Positions 18,028-25,831 of a DNA stretch of 64,000 nt are shown piece by piece. The position numbers and the translations under genes were made by a program. The notes below the pieces were generated by a model. The model was not told where the DNA came from. It saw only the letters and a program-made list of their open reading frames with translations, and searched no databases. Within the stretch, counting starts at the first letter, position 1; every line of letters begins with the position of its first letter. This stretch comes from Promethearchaeota archaeon (GTDB lineage Archaea; Asgardarchaeota; Lokiarchaeia; Sigyniarchaeales; SOKP01), in the NCBI GenBank assembly GCA_030603385.1, contig JAUVXW010000005.1, positions 92,568 through 156,567 on the forward strand. The letters run 5' to 3'.

Positions 18028-18399
18028 TTAAGAAACCACAATTAATTTATCAGTAAGCTCAATTATCTTAGCTAAGTCAGGGGTTCCCGCTCGTTTAATA
18101 TCCGCATCACCACATTCTTTTCTATCTAAGCAATTCTTCATGGTACCTCTTACAAGTAAGCATAAATTACACAACCTTACTACGGCGCCTTTATCGAGGA
18201 TTTCTCTAAAGCCCTCTTCGATATTATAAATGCCTTCTATTTTTTTCTGATTACGCAAAACTGCATTCACCGCATCCATATAGCAAAAAATCCGAACATC
18301 ATGACCTTTATCTAAAGCAGCATTAGCTAGTTTACACACAGTTTCAGCTGCTTGAGTTTGATATGGCCCAGAAAAAAATAAGATACCTAATTTTGCCAT
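18028..18399 (-). CDS. dsrE: DsrE/TusD-like sulfur relay protein
   Basis: A 123-residue protein with LGILFFSGPYQTQAAETVCK at the N-terminus and, later, VVRLCNLCLLVRGTMKNCL and KECGDADIKRAGTPDL. Several cysteines lie in the region where TusD/DsrE carries its persulfide cysteine. It follows yedE by 18 bases in the tusA-yedE-dsrEFH operon and is the likely sulfur acceptor subunit. Confidence 0.75.
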   Translation of the reverse strand: MAKLGILFFSGPYQTQAAETVCKLANAALDKGHDVRIFCYMDAVNAVLRNQKKIEGIYNIEEGFREILDKGAVVRLCNLCLLVRGTMKNCLDRKECGDADIKRAGTPDLAKIIELTDKLIVVS

Positions 18400-18417
18400 C
18401 TGATTTCATCTCTTATA

Positions 18418-19476
18418 TTATTTCCGCATAAAAAGTAAATAAGCCATCAACCAACAACCTAGGATAATGAATGCACCAGATAATAGGCTTCCGAGAGAAA
18501 GCTGTGGAAAACCGCTTAAAATGTTACCTATATTGCATCCCATAGCTATGATTGCTCCAATTCCCATCGCTAATCCACCAATAAATTGAATCAAGATAGT
18601 TTTTGCCTGTTTAGGGGTTCTCAACTTGAATTCTTTTGCAATAATCGCACTAATAAAAGCACCAATAACAATCCCTATTACTAACCATGTTTCCCAACCT
18701 AATGCTGAATTAACACCTGTATTCCAGAATTTATTCCAGCCGACCCAACCACCTGTAATCCCTAAAGGATAATTTCGACCAGCTGCCGCTGAAGTCACAT
18801 AAGCAAACAATGCTATTATTCCTATTGCAACTGCAGTTACAGCCCAATGCCATCCTTGTTTGAAAGTTTTTTGCCCAAAATTGGAAAAATCAAGCATGGG
18901 TTTATTTTCTCTTTTTTTTGCTCGTAATTCACGCCATATCCAAAAATAAGCAATTAAAGCAATTCCTGCTATACCAATGATTAACATAAATATTGGTGTG
19001 AGATCTCCAAAAAGTGTAAGTGCAGTGTTATCTGAGTAGGTAATTTTTGTACTATCTTGTAATTCTTTAGCTATGGGGTTAAGTGCTCCAACTTTCGTAA
19101 AATAAGCACCACCTGCAAACCCTAATAAAGCAACTAGTGAACCCATCATACCTTCTCCTACTCGATATGTAGTTCCACTTGCGCATCCAGCGGCTAAGAC
19201 CATTCCGACTCCGAAAATTAACCCTCCGATAATGTTAGCACCCCATGCAAAATGCTTAGGATTTAAGGTAATTATGTCCGCAAATGACATTATTGCAAAA
19301 CCTAACATTGACACAAGTATTGCTAGTGCTACTGATTTTGCTAATTTGTACTCTTTTAATAATATAATATCTCTAAAAGCAGAATTCATGCAAAACCTTC
19401 CTCGCTGTAATACAAATCCAAAAATAATTCCTAAAATTAATCCAGGAATTAACGCATACTCTATATCTATTGCCAT
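18418..19476 (-). CDS. yedE: YeeE/YedE family sulfur-compound (possibly selenium) transporter
   Basis: A 352-residue membrane protein with about nine to ten hydrophobic segments and the two-fold YeeE/YedE pattern: GFVLQRGRFCMNSAFRDI and LAAGCASGTTYRVGEG in one half, and IAMGCNIGNILSGFPQLSLG in the other. The cysteines in these motifs are those that conduct thiosulfate or related compounds in studied members. The neighbouring tusA and dsrEFH genes support import of reduced sulfur. YedE next to a TusA-like gene is also a known selenium-metabolism arrangement, relevant because this genome encodes selenoproteins at 25.8-28.3 kb. Confidence 0.85.
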   Translation of the reverse strand: MAIDIEYALIPGLILGIIFGFVLQRGRFCMNSAFRDIILLKEYKLAKSVALAILVSMLGFAIMSFADIITLNPKHFAWGANIIGGLIFGVGMVLAAGCASGTTYRVGEGMMGSLVALLGFAGGAYFTKVGALNPIAKELQDSTKITYSDNTALTLFGDLTPIFMLIIGIAGIALIAYFWIWRELRAKKRENKPMLDFSNFGQKTFKQGWHWAVTAVAIGIIALFAYVTSAAAGRNYPLGITGGWVGWNKFWNTGVNSALGWETWLVIGIVIGAFISAIIAKEFKLRTPKQAKTILIQFIGGLAMGIGAIIAMGCNIGNILSGFPQLSLGSLLSGAFIILGCWLMAYLLFMRK

Positions 19477-19489
19477 TTTTTCTTTTCAC

Positions 19490-19723
19490 CTATTTTATTT
19501 TAACTAATATTTTCCATTCAGAAGCTCCAACTTTGTCAGTTGAAAGAACTTCATTTCCCATTGATTTCATTGTTTCAGGAATTCTTTCTGCTGAAAGAGG
19601 ATAATCTATCAAGATTTCTAGAACTTCTCCTGAATTCATTTTTTTAGCTTTCCTCTTACTTTTGACATCAGGGTAGGGACAAACCTCCCCTCTACAATCT
19701 AATGTTTCTGTAACATCAACCAT
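19490..19723 (-). CDS. tusA: TusA/SirA-like sulfur carrier protein
   Basis: A 77-residue protein with the TusA signature ETLDCRGEVCPYPDVKSKRK. The CPYP cysteine receives and passes persulfide sulfur. It is first gene of the minus-strand operon, 13 bases before yedE, and is preceded by an intergenic region with three copies of TTACA-N3-TGTAA. Confidence 0.87.
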   Translation of the reverse strand: MVDVTETLDCRGEVCPYPDVKSKRKAKKMNSGEVLEILIDYPLSAERIPETMKSMGNEVLSTDKVGASEWKILVKIK

Positions 19724-19761
19724 TTTTTTTCACTTTTTTATACTTTTTTATCAATTTTTAG

Positions 19762-19774
19762 TTACAATTTGTAA
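19762..19774. promoter_or_regulatory. Palindromic operator TTACA-N3-TGTAA, site 1
   Basis: The bases TTACAATTTGTAA lie 39 bases upstream of the tusA start, where a bound regulator would cover the promoter. The same palindrome recurs at 19910, 19970 and 21610. The probable binder is the Lrp-type regulator encoded next door; this is inference. Confidence 0.6.
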
Positions 19775-19909
19775 ATTGATAAAATAAACAATATTAAGAA
19801 ATTTATAAAGATTTCTTAATATTGAGTATGGTGGTAAAAGTAGCGTATATATCTAGTAATATATCTTTTTTAAATCTTTACATTTCTTAATGTATTCGTA
19901 TAAATTCAC

Positions 19910-19922
19910 TTACAAAATGTAA
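19910..19922. promoter_or_regulatory. Palindromic operator TTACA-N3-TGTAA, site 2
   Basis: TTACAAAATGTAA, with the same arms and a different 3-base centre. It lies 90 bases before the start of the Lrp-type regulator gene, between sites 1 and 3. The conserved arms and variable centre are what protein binding would preserve. Confidence 0.6.
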
Positions 19923-19969
19923 CATCATAATCAAAATTTTGAATATAAGGGATCCATTAATAAATTATA

Positions 19970-19982
19970 TTACAATTTGTAA
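19970..19982. promoter_or_regulatory. Palindromic operator TTACA-N3-TGTAA, site 3
   Basis: TTACAATTTGTAA, identical to site 1, 30 bases before the start codon of the Lrp-type regulator, which suggests autoregulation. Confidence 0.6.
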
Positions 19983-20011
19983 CTTAAATAAAAAGAAATT
20001 CTTATGGAAAA

Positions 20012-20620
20012 ATGGATGAAATTAAGCAATTTAAAAAAATTTTAAAGCTAGATAAAATGAACATTGAAATTTTCAAGTCTTTAACTGAAGATGGAAAGAT
20101 AAATTATTCAAGAATCGGAAAAAAATTTGGTGTATCTCATGTTGCTATAAAAAACCGGTATGAAAACCTAATAAAAAAAAATATTATTAAACCAAGCCTG
20201 TTAGTTAATTTTTCAAAGTTAGATTTCAAATTAGCAATTTTATTATTAGAATTAGAAACTGAGAGTCATGACAAAATAAAAGATACCTATTCTAAATGTC
20301 CCAGAGTTTTATTCTCTTTTAATTTAATAGGTGAATATAATCATCTTTTAGTATTTTTTGCTGAAAATTTAGGAACTATAGAAACAATTTTTAATTCCTG
20401 TATGCTATATAATTTGAAGGGTGTGAGAAAGTCGAATATCCTAATATTTGGAAGTTTAAAAGAGGATCTCTTTTTACCTTTAAATTTATCTCAACTTGCC
20501 CAACAAAATGAAAATACTCCATGTGGAACTTGTTGCAAGTTTTGTAAATCTTTTATTCAAGGTCAATGCATTGGTTGTCCAGCATCAAAATATTACAAGG
20601 GACCATTAAAAATAATCTAA
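20012..20620 (+). CDS. Lrp/AsnC-type regulator with C-terminal cysteine cluster
   Basis: A 202-residue regulator. Residues about 10-60 form the helix-turn-helix (INYSRIGKKFGVSHVAIKNR), and residues about 65-150 fit an Lrp/RAM-type ligand domain. The C-terminus carries CGTCCKFCKSFIQGQCIGCP, seven cysteines in one short stretch, a probable metal or redox sensor. It is divergent from the tusA-yedE-dsrEFH operon, with three shared palindromes between them, and likely controls that operon and itself in response to a thiol, sulfur or metal signal. Confidence 0.75.
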   Translation: MDEIKQFKKILKLDKMNIEIFKSLTEDGKINYSRIGKKFGVSHVAIKNRYENLIKKNIIKPSLLVNFSKLDFKLAILLLELETESHDKIKDTYSKCPRVLFSFNLIGEYNHLLVFFAENLGTIETIFNSCMLYNLKGVRKSNILIFGSLKEDLFLPLNLSQLAQQNENTPCGTCCKFCKSFIQGQCIGCPASKYYKGPLKII

Positions 20621-20716
20621 TTCAGATAAAAAATTGTTTATTTAAACAAAAAAATTAAACCTTTAGGATTAAAACCTATATATTTTTTGTTAGGTAAAGC
20701 TGTTTTTACTTTTTTG

Positions 20717-21436
20717 TTAAACGTTTTTATTTTTTAATCTTTTTTTCTTTACTGCTCGAATCTTATACAATTCAACATATAAATGACGACCCATTATCTT
20801 CCTATATTTACATTTCACTACTCCTTTTTGTATTAAATCATCAGGTATGCTTTCTTTTGTAATTATTCCCTTATTATCATCTTTTTTATGAACATATTCA
20901 TAAATCCATAAAGGAATCTTTTTTGCAGTTCCATACCCTAATTTATCATATACTAAATCGATAAATTCCTTTCTATCTGTACCTTGAATTTCACACGAGG
21001 CATTGACAAGTTTATTAATCGCTAATTGCCCTGGTTGAAATTTATTATATATTTTTTTTACTTCAACATTGTAATTTTTGACAGATGGAGAGTTATTGCA
21101 TTGTTCAACAATAGCATCCCTCAGTATATTAGTAAATTTTTTGCTTAATTTTAATACTCTATAAACTTTTACGACTCGAGAATTACTATCCACTAACACT
21201 AATTTCAGCTTTTTTGGATAATTTTTCTGTAAATTTATTTGATTCTTATTGTGTTCTATTTCTTGATAGAGACAATTTGAATATGTAACATCACTCCAAT
21301 CCAAATTTCCGATTTTAAATACAAGAAAAATTACATGTGGTCTTACAATAAGTTTAAGTATTATTTTCCCTGATTTATATGCTTTAATTTCTTGTTTTGT
21401 TGGATATTTCATACCAACAATTAGATTACTATTCAT
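20717..21436 (-). CDS. Protein of unknown function
   Basis: A 239-residue basic protein that I do not recognise. The N-terminal half has beta-rich runs (GKIILKLIVRPHVIFLVFKI) and a centre with lysine-rich helices. The C-terminal third (about 150-239) looks like a small helical or winged domain ending in RKIMGRHLYVELYKIRA and a very basic tail. No signal peptide or membrane helix is present. Its start faces the HesB-like gene across an intergenic region that contains a TTACA-N3-TGTAA site. Confidence 0.5.
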   Translation of the reverse strand: MNSNLIVGMKYPTKQEIKAYKSGKIILKLIVRPHVIFLVFKIGNLDWSDVTYSNCLYQEIEHNKNQINLQKNYPKKLKLVLVDSNSRVVKVYRVLKLSKKFTNILRDAIVEQCNNSPSVKNYNVEVKKIYNKFQPGQLAINKLVNASCEIQGTDRKEFIDLVYDKLGYGTAKKIPLWIYEYVHKKDDNKGIITKESIPDDLIQKGVVKCKYRKIMGRHLYVELYKIRAVKKKRLKNKNV

Positions 21437-21609
21437 GTAATCTAATTCTATAAAATTTTTATACCAAGGAAGGTTCCTATGAATTTCTTCAATTGAATTA
21501 TCCTCTATTATCCATCACTTTCTAGGCTCTATATTAAATGAGTAATATTCATTTAAATAATGGCAAATCTGATGCTTTTTAGCTTAGAATATTATACTCA
21601 TTTATAATG

Positions 21610-21622
21610 TTACAAAATGTAA
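21610..21622. promoter_or_regulatory. Palindromic operator TTACA-N3-TGTAA, site 4
   Basis: TTACAAAATGTAA, identical to site 2, located between the divergent genes starting at 21436 (minus) and 21721 (plus). It links the HesB-like/TlpA/CcdA module to the regulator at 20012. Confidence 0.55.
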
Positions 21623-21720
21623 CTTAAATGCTTAATATTCTTACAAATTAATAAAATATAAATTTAGATTTAAATTAAATATTTTTATATAATACTAATT
21701 ACAAATATGGTTTTGTAGTT

Positions 21721-22050
21721 ATGAATGTGTCCTTTTCAAATAAAGCAAAGGAATATACTAAAAAAAAAAGAATTATCAATCTTTTAGTAAAAATTTCATT
21801 TTTTACACAAGGTTGCATTCATATTTATGAACCCAAATTGGAACCAATTCCAAATGATAAATTAGGAAATTTTCAGAAAAATAAAAGACTTGTAGTTAAT
21901 GGAATTAATATATATTTCTCAGATCAGTATATAGAGACATATAACACCCAAAAAGAGCTCTATATAGATTTACAGAAATTCCCAAAACAAAAACTTATAT
22001 TGAAAAATCTCGAGCCAATTATAATTCAGACATGCAAATTGGATAAATAA
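21721..22050 (+). CDS. HesB/IscA-like small protein (CC/Se-motif family resemblance)
   Basis: A 109-residue protein. FSNKAKEYTKKK followed by FFTQGCIHIYEPKLEPI and VVNGINIYFSDQYIE gives the strand order of small HesB-like proteins; the single GC motif is at the position of the CC or C-Sec pair in the so-called CC/Se family. The match is by pattern and not strong. It is the first gene of a plus-strand run with a TlpA-like redoxin and CcdA, 26 bases before the redoxin. Confidence 0.45.
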   Translation: MNVSFSNKAKEYTKKKRIINLLVKISFFTQGCIHIYEPKLEPIPNDKLGNFQKNKRLVVNGINIYFSDQYIETYNTQKELYIDLQKFPKQKLILKNLEPIIIQTCKLDK

Positions 22051-22075
22051 ATAAGAACAATTAAAAACCCATAAA

Positions 22076-22747
22076 ATGTCAACAGAAGATAATAACTTGA
22101 ATCAAAATACTGAAAATCATAGAAGAGTGCACTATAGGCTCGTCCGTTATAAAAAAGTACCAAAAAGTTATAAAAAATTTATAAATTTATCTATCGTGAT
22201 TTTCCCTGTTAGTATAATACTTGTTTTTTTAATTTCAGGAGGAGTTTTTGAAAATATGTTTAATGAGGGGGAGCCTAATACCACCACGATCCCTGATAAC
22301 CCTACTGAACCTCCCACGGAACCTTATCAGTCCGATATAACTTTAACAACAATTTATGGTCAAACAATTCGATTAGCAAATCATCAAGGCAAAGTAGTAA
22401 TTATATTCTTTTTTGGCACTCACTGCCCTGGATGTCCAGAACAATCTAGTATTTTAGCAGATATAGATAATATTTTCACTAGTAATCAATTATATATAGT
22501 TCCAATTTGTCTTGATACGACTGCTGATACATCTAATAGTGAATTAGATGATTGGTTAGAAGGATATAATCCTAATTGGCCAATTATACGGGATAATGTT
22601 CAATATACCTATGCAAGTTATTTTAATATAGCATACAAGCCAACTGTGAAAATATTAGATAAAAACGGAAATATTGAAGCTACCATGGTGGGTCCAGCAC
22701 AGGGTAGTTTCAATAATATTAAAACAGAAGTGGATGCCTTATTATAA
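22076..22747 (+). CDS. Membrane-anchored TlpA/ResA-like thiol-disulfide oxidoreductase
   Basis: A 223-residue protein. Residues about 38-60 form one membrane helix (LSIVIFPVSIILVFLISGG), then comes a Pro/Thr-rich linker, and from about residue 85 a thioredoxin fold with GTHCPGCPEQ as the C-x-x-C active site and YKPTVKILDKNG holding the cis-proline. The catalytic domain should face the outside. It lies 24 bases upstream of ccdA, which would supply electrons across the membrane. Confidence 0.83.
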   Translation: MSTEDNNLNQNTENHRRVHYRLVRYKKVPKSYKKFINLSIVIFPVSIILVFLISGGVFENMFNEGEPNTTTIPDNPTEPPTEPYQSDITLTTIYGQTIRLANHQGKVVIIFFFGTHCPGCPEQSSILADIDNIFTSNQLYIVPICLDTTADTSNSELDDWLEGYNPNWPIIRDNVQYTYASYFNIAYKPTVKILDKNGNIEATMVGPAQGSFNNIKTEVDALL

Positions 22748-22771
22748 AAATATAACTCTTAAATTTTAAAA

Positions 22772-23494
22772 ATGATTGATCCTGGATTATTTTTCATCTC
22801 AATTGGTGGGGGAATATTGTCATTTTTAGCACCTTGTAATATTGGTACACTACCAACATTTATAGCATATATTCAAGGCCAAACAAATACAAGTAAAAAG
22901 GCAATATTCATGAGTTTGGCATTTTCGATTGGTTTTATTGCAGTATTTACTATTATTGCATCTCTATTTATTGTTATTTCGGGTTTTATACAATATATTT
23001 TTTGGATAAAAATGATATCTGGTATCGTTATAATGTTAATGGCATTTTATCTTTTCTTCAGCAAATTTAGTAAAAAAGATCTTCAAAATTACAAACCAAC
23101 ACAAATTGAGGAGAAAAATTTAAAGAATATTTATGGTATTAAACATGAAAAAAAAGAACATCAAGGAATTTTAGGTGCAATAATTCTTGGATTTTCTATG
23201 GGTTCACCTTGGATCGCCTGCATTACACCAATATACTTATCCATCGTTACCATTGCTATGAATCAAGAAACATTTATTTTAGGATTTTTATTATTTTCTT
23301 TTTACGCGTTAGGATTAATGATACCTTATATTCTTATAGGAGCCGCATTAGGAATAATTAACCAGCGCGTAATTGTTAAATTCATTAAAATCAGTTCATG
23401 GCTACAAATAATATTTGCGCTTATATTAATTTGGATAGGAGCTGAATTTTTTCTATCAGCATTTGGTATTGGGGGGTTGTTACCTTTTATTTGA
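22772..23494 (+). CDS. ccdA: CcdA-like transmembrane electron-transfer protein
   Basis: A 240-residue protein with about six membrane helices. The paired cysteine motifs of CcdA/DsbD are present: LSFLAPCNIGTLPTFIAYI in the first helix and GSPWIACITPIYLSI in the fourth. It shuttles electrons from cytosolic thioredoxin to outer-face thiol proteins, here most likely the redoxin encoded just upstream. Confidence 0.85.
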   Translation: MIDPGLFFISIGGGILSFLAPCNIGTLPTFIAYIQGQTNTSKKAIFMSLAFSIGFIAVFTIIASLFIVISGFIQYIFWIKMISGIVIMLMAFYLFFSKFSKKDLQNYKPTQIEEKNLKNIYGIKHEKKEHQGILGAIILGFSMGSPWIACITPIYLSIVTIAMNQETFILGFLLFSFYALGLMIPYILIGAALGIINQRVIVKFIKISSWLQIIFALILIWIGAEFFLSAFGIGGLLPFI

Positions 23495-23502
23495 GTTTTT
23501 AA

Positions 23503-24072
23503 GGTGTTCTTTTAAATATTAATGTTAACATAATTATTGCTTTTGTTTCTGGATTAACTATCGGTGCTATTCCATGTATTTTATTAATGGTTAGTGCTTT
23601 TAGTAGATTACTCGTTTAAATAGAAGAAAAATTAAAATTTATAGAAATCACTATGGGGTTAATCTCTGGTCTAATCTTTGCTGATACTCGAATCTCCACA
23701 TTTTTTTTATTTTTCAGTCCTCTTTTAGATGAATTTTACTAATATAGGTATTTTTTTTCGTGTATTTTAATTTTTATAGGGATCTGGCAAATATTTGAGT
23801 ATAAAAAAGAAAGAAGTACGATATTTGGAACTCCTAAAGGTAAAGAGCGTAATAAAAAACTTTATTAAAAAAATTCTGCATTATATGCTTTTCTAGTAGG
23901 AATCTTATATATTATTATCAAATTACCTTGTTTTGGAGGAGTTTATTTAGTGCCAATATATCAAATTAATACCAACGCCTCACTTTATGTATTTATCATT
24001 ATTTTTTTAGTAGGTGTGTTTATTCCGATAATAACCATTCTTATTCTTCTTAAATTTATAGAACGTAATTAA
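23503..24072 (+). pseudogene. Second CcdA-like gene with three in-frame TAA codons
   Basis: Right after ccdA, one reading frame runs about 190 codons and encodes a CcdA-like membrane protein (SGLTIGAIPCILLMV with the PC motif, and later KLPCFGGVYLVPIYQ with the second). It is interrupted only by TAA at 23617-23619, 23740-23742 and 23866-23868, and no frameshift occurs. No usual start codon is found at the 5' end. The codons around the stops (for example RLLV-stop-IEEK) suggest point changes from CAA or AAA. Probably a young pseudogene; readthrough would be needed for a product. Confidence 0.65.
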
Positions 24073-24259
24073 GAATCTTAAATGGAAGAATAATAATTTT
24101 AGTTGCTTTTTATTTATTAATACTTGATGATTTAATTAATATATTCTTAATTTAAAAAATGAAGATCTATGTACAAGTTAAATAAACTTAAAAAGGATAT
24201 CTGGTATGGAATTTCCAAAAAAGAAATACATTTAAAATACACAGATAATATGAAGAATT

Positions 24260-25180
24260 ATGTATTTTATTGAACACCTAATTCAATTAATCAAAGAAAA
24301 AAGAAGCGTAATCTCCATGGGATTAGATCCTAGAATGGATAAGGAAGGTGAAATCCCCCAATATCTTATTAATGAAATAGATAATCCCGATAAAATAATT
24401 TTAGAATTTAATAAAACCTTAATTGATAATACTTATGAATTAATCCCTGTTATTAAACCTCAGATTGCCTTTTACGAAAAATATGAAGCTCTAAGTGCTT
24501 TAAAAGAAACAATTAAATATGCTCACAATAAAGACCTATTAGTAATACTTGATGCAAAACGAAATGACATCGGTTCTACTTCAAAGGCTTACGCCTATTC
24601 GATGTTTAAAATTTATGGTGCAGATGCATGTACAATAAATGCATATATAGGTATTGATGGAGTTCAACCTTTTCTTAATTATAAAGAAAAAGGAATATTT
24701 GTTCTTGTAAAGACATCAAACCCAAGTAGCTCTGATTTTCAAGATTTATTCAGTACTAAGATAATAGGTATATCTAATGATATTTCTGAATATAGATGTA
24801 GTGAGCAAATTCTAAAAAGAAACTATATCTTAATGACTCAATTGGTTCAAGATTGGGCATCTGGTCTAGCTAAATTTTCAGATTTTACTAATCTGGGGGC
24901 CGTTGTTGGTGCAACATACCCTATAGAATTGAAAAAGATTAGAGAAATTATAAAAAATTCATTTATATTAATTCCTGGTTATGGTACCCAAGGAGCTCAA
25001 GCAAAAGACATTAAATACGGATTCTATGAAAATGGATTAGGAGGGATAGTTAATTCTTCACGAGGAATAATTTACGCTTATAATAAGAAAGAAAAATATA
25101 CTCAACATGATTTTGGTAAGGCAGCTAAAGATGAGATTATTGAAATAAATAAGATAATCAACAGAGAAATCGGTATATAA
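24260..25180 (+). CDS. pyrF: Orotidine 5'-phosphate decarboxylase, type 2
   Basis: A 306-residue TIM-barrel enzyme of the longer (type 2) OMP decarboxylase group. SMGLDPRMD opens the barrel, and LVILDAKRNDIGST carries the catalytic Asp-Lys-Asp array. LVKTSNPSSSDFQDL and ILIPGYGTQGAQAKDI are the phosphate-binding loops. It makes UMP in pyrimidine synthesis. The ATG at 24260 gives the normal N-terminus. Confidence 0.9.
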   Translation: MYFIEHLIQLIKEKRSVISMGLDPRMDKEGEIPQYLINEIDNPDKIILEFNKTLIDNTYELIPVIKPQIAFYEKYEALSALKETIKYAHNKDLLVILDAKRNDIGSTSKAYAYSMFKIYGADACTINAYIGIDGVQPFLNYKEKGIFVLVKTSNPSSSDFQDLFSTKIIGISNDISEYRCSEQILKRNYILMTQLVQDWASGLAKFSDFTNLGAVVGATYPIELKKIREIIKNSFILIPGYGTQGAQAKDIKYGFYENGLGGIVNSSRGIIYAYNKKEKYTQHDFGKAAKDEIIEINKIINREIGI

Positions 25181-25195
25181 TGGAATATAGGGATT

Positions 25196-25636
25196 TTACA
25201 TAACATTCCCAATATTGCTAAATATTAAAACATTGGCTCCAATAATTGGACCCAAAATTAATAATGTTAATATGAATGAACGTGCTAACCCTGGTTTATG
25301 AATAATATTTATAAGATTTAGAACTAAAAAAGTGGAAAAAATAACGGATAATCCTATTAACCCTCCATCAGTTTCATAATAACAATCATCCCCCATACAT
25401 TCCATCTCAAATAAAAACATATCGAGAAGCATGGGAGTGCTTACGAATAAGGTTACCCCATATAGGATAAGGTAACTTATAGCAACCCATTTAAAATTGG
25501 TTTTCGATTCAGCTTTAGTAATAGCTAAACCAATCTTTAGAATAATAATACCGCCAAATATCATAATAGCAGCGATAATGAAAGGTCCAAATTTCTCCAT
25601 TTCCGTTAAATTATCTTGAAAAAACATAAATATCAA
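25196..25636 (-). CDS. Small membrane protein of unknown function
   Basis: A 146-residue protein with four hydrophobic segments (IIAAIMIFGGIIILKIGLAI is the first) and an acidic, cysteine-containing loop between segments two and three (MECMGDDCYYETDGG). I do not recognise the family. It converges on pyrF, with 15 bases between their ends. Confidence 0.6.
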   Translation of the reverse strand: MIFMFFQDNLTEMEKFGPFIIAAIMIFGGIIILKIGLAITKAESKTNFKWVAISYLILYGVTLFVSTPMLLDMFLFEMECMGDDCYYETDGGLIGLSVIFSTFLVLNLINIIHKPGLARSFILTLLILGPIIGANVLIFSNIGNVM

Positions 25637-25831
25637 TTATTGATTAAATGTATTTGTAGATTTTAACAACTAAATTTATTTTTAAAATGATTTTTAACTC
25701 ATAATATTATAAAAGATATAAGAAACATTTTTGATTTAAATTTATTTAATTAAAATAGAATATTTACATTTTCAATAAATATATTATATTATAATGGAGG
25801 CAATTACAAAAATAGAAAGGTAAGATATGCA

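Noticed and set aside
25794..25823. Nine-codon upstream ORF before hdrA (ATG GAG GCA to TAA)
   Set aside because: It is very short, has no regulatory codon pattern, and GGAGG within it could simply be leader sequence.
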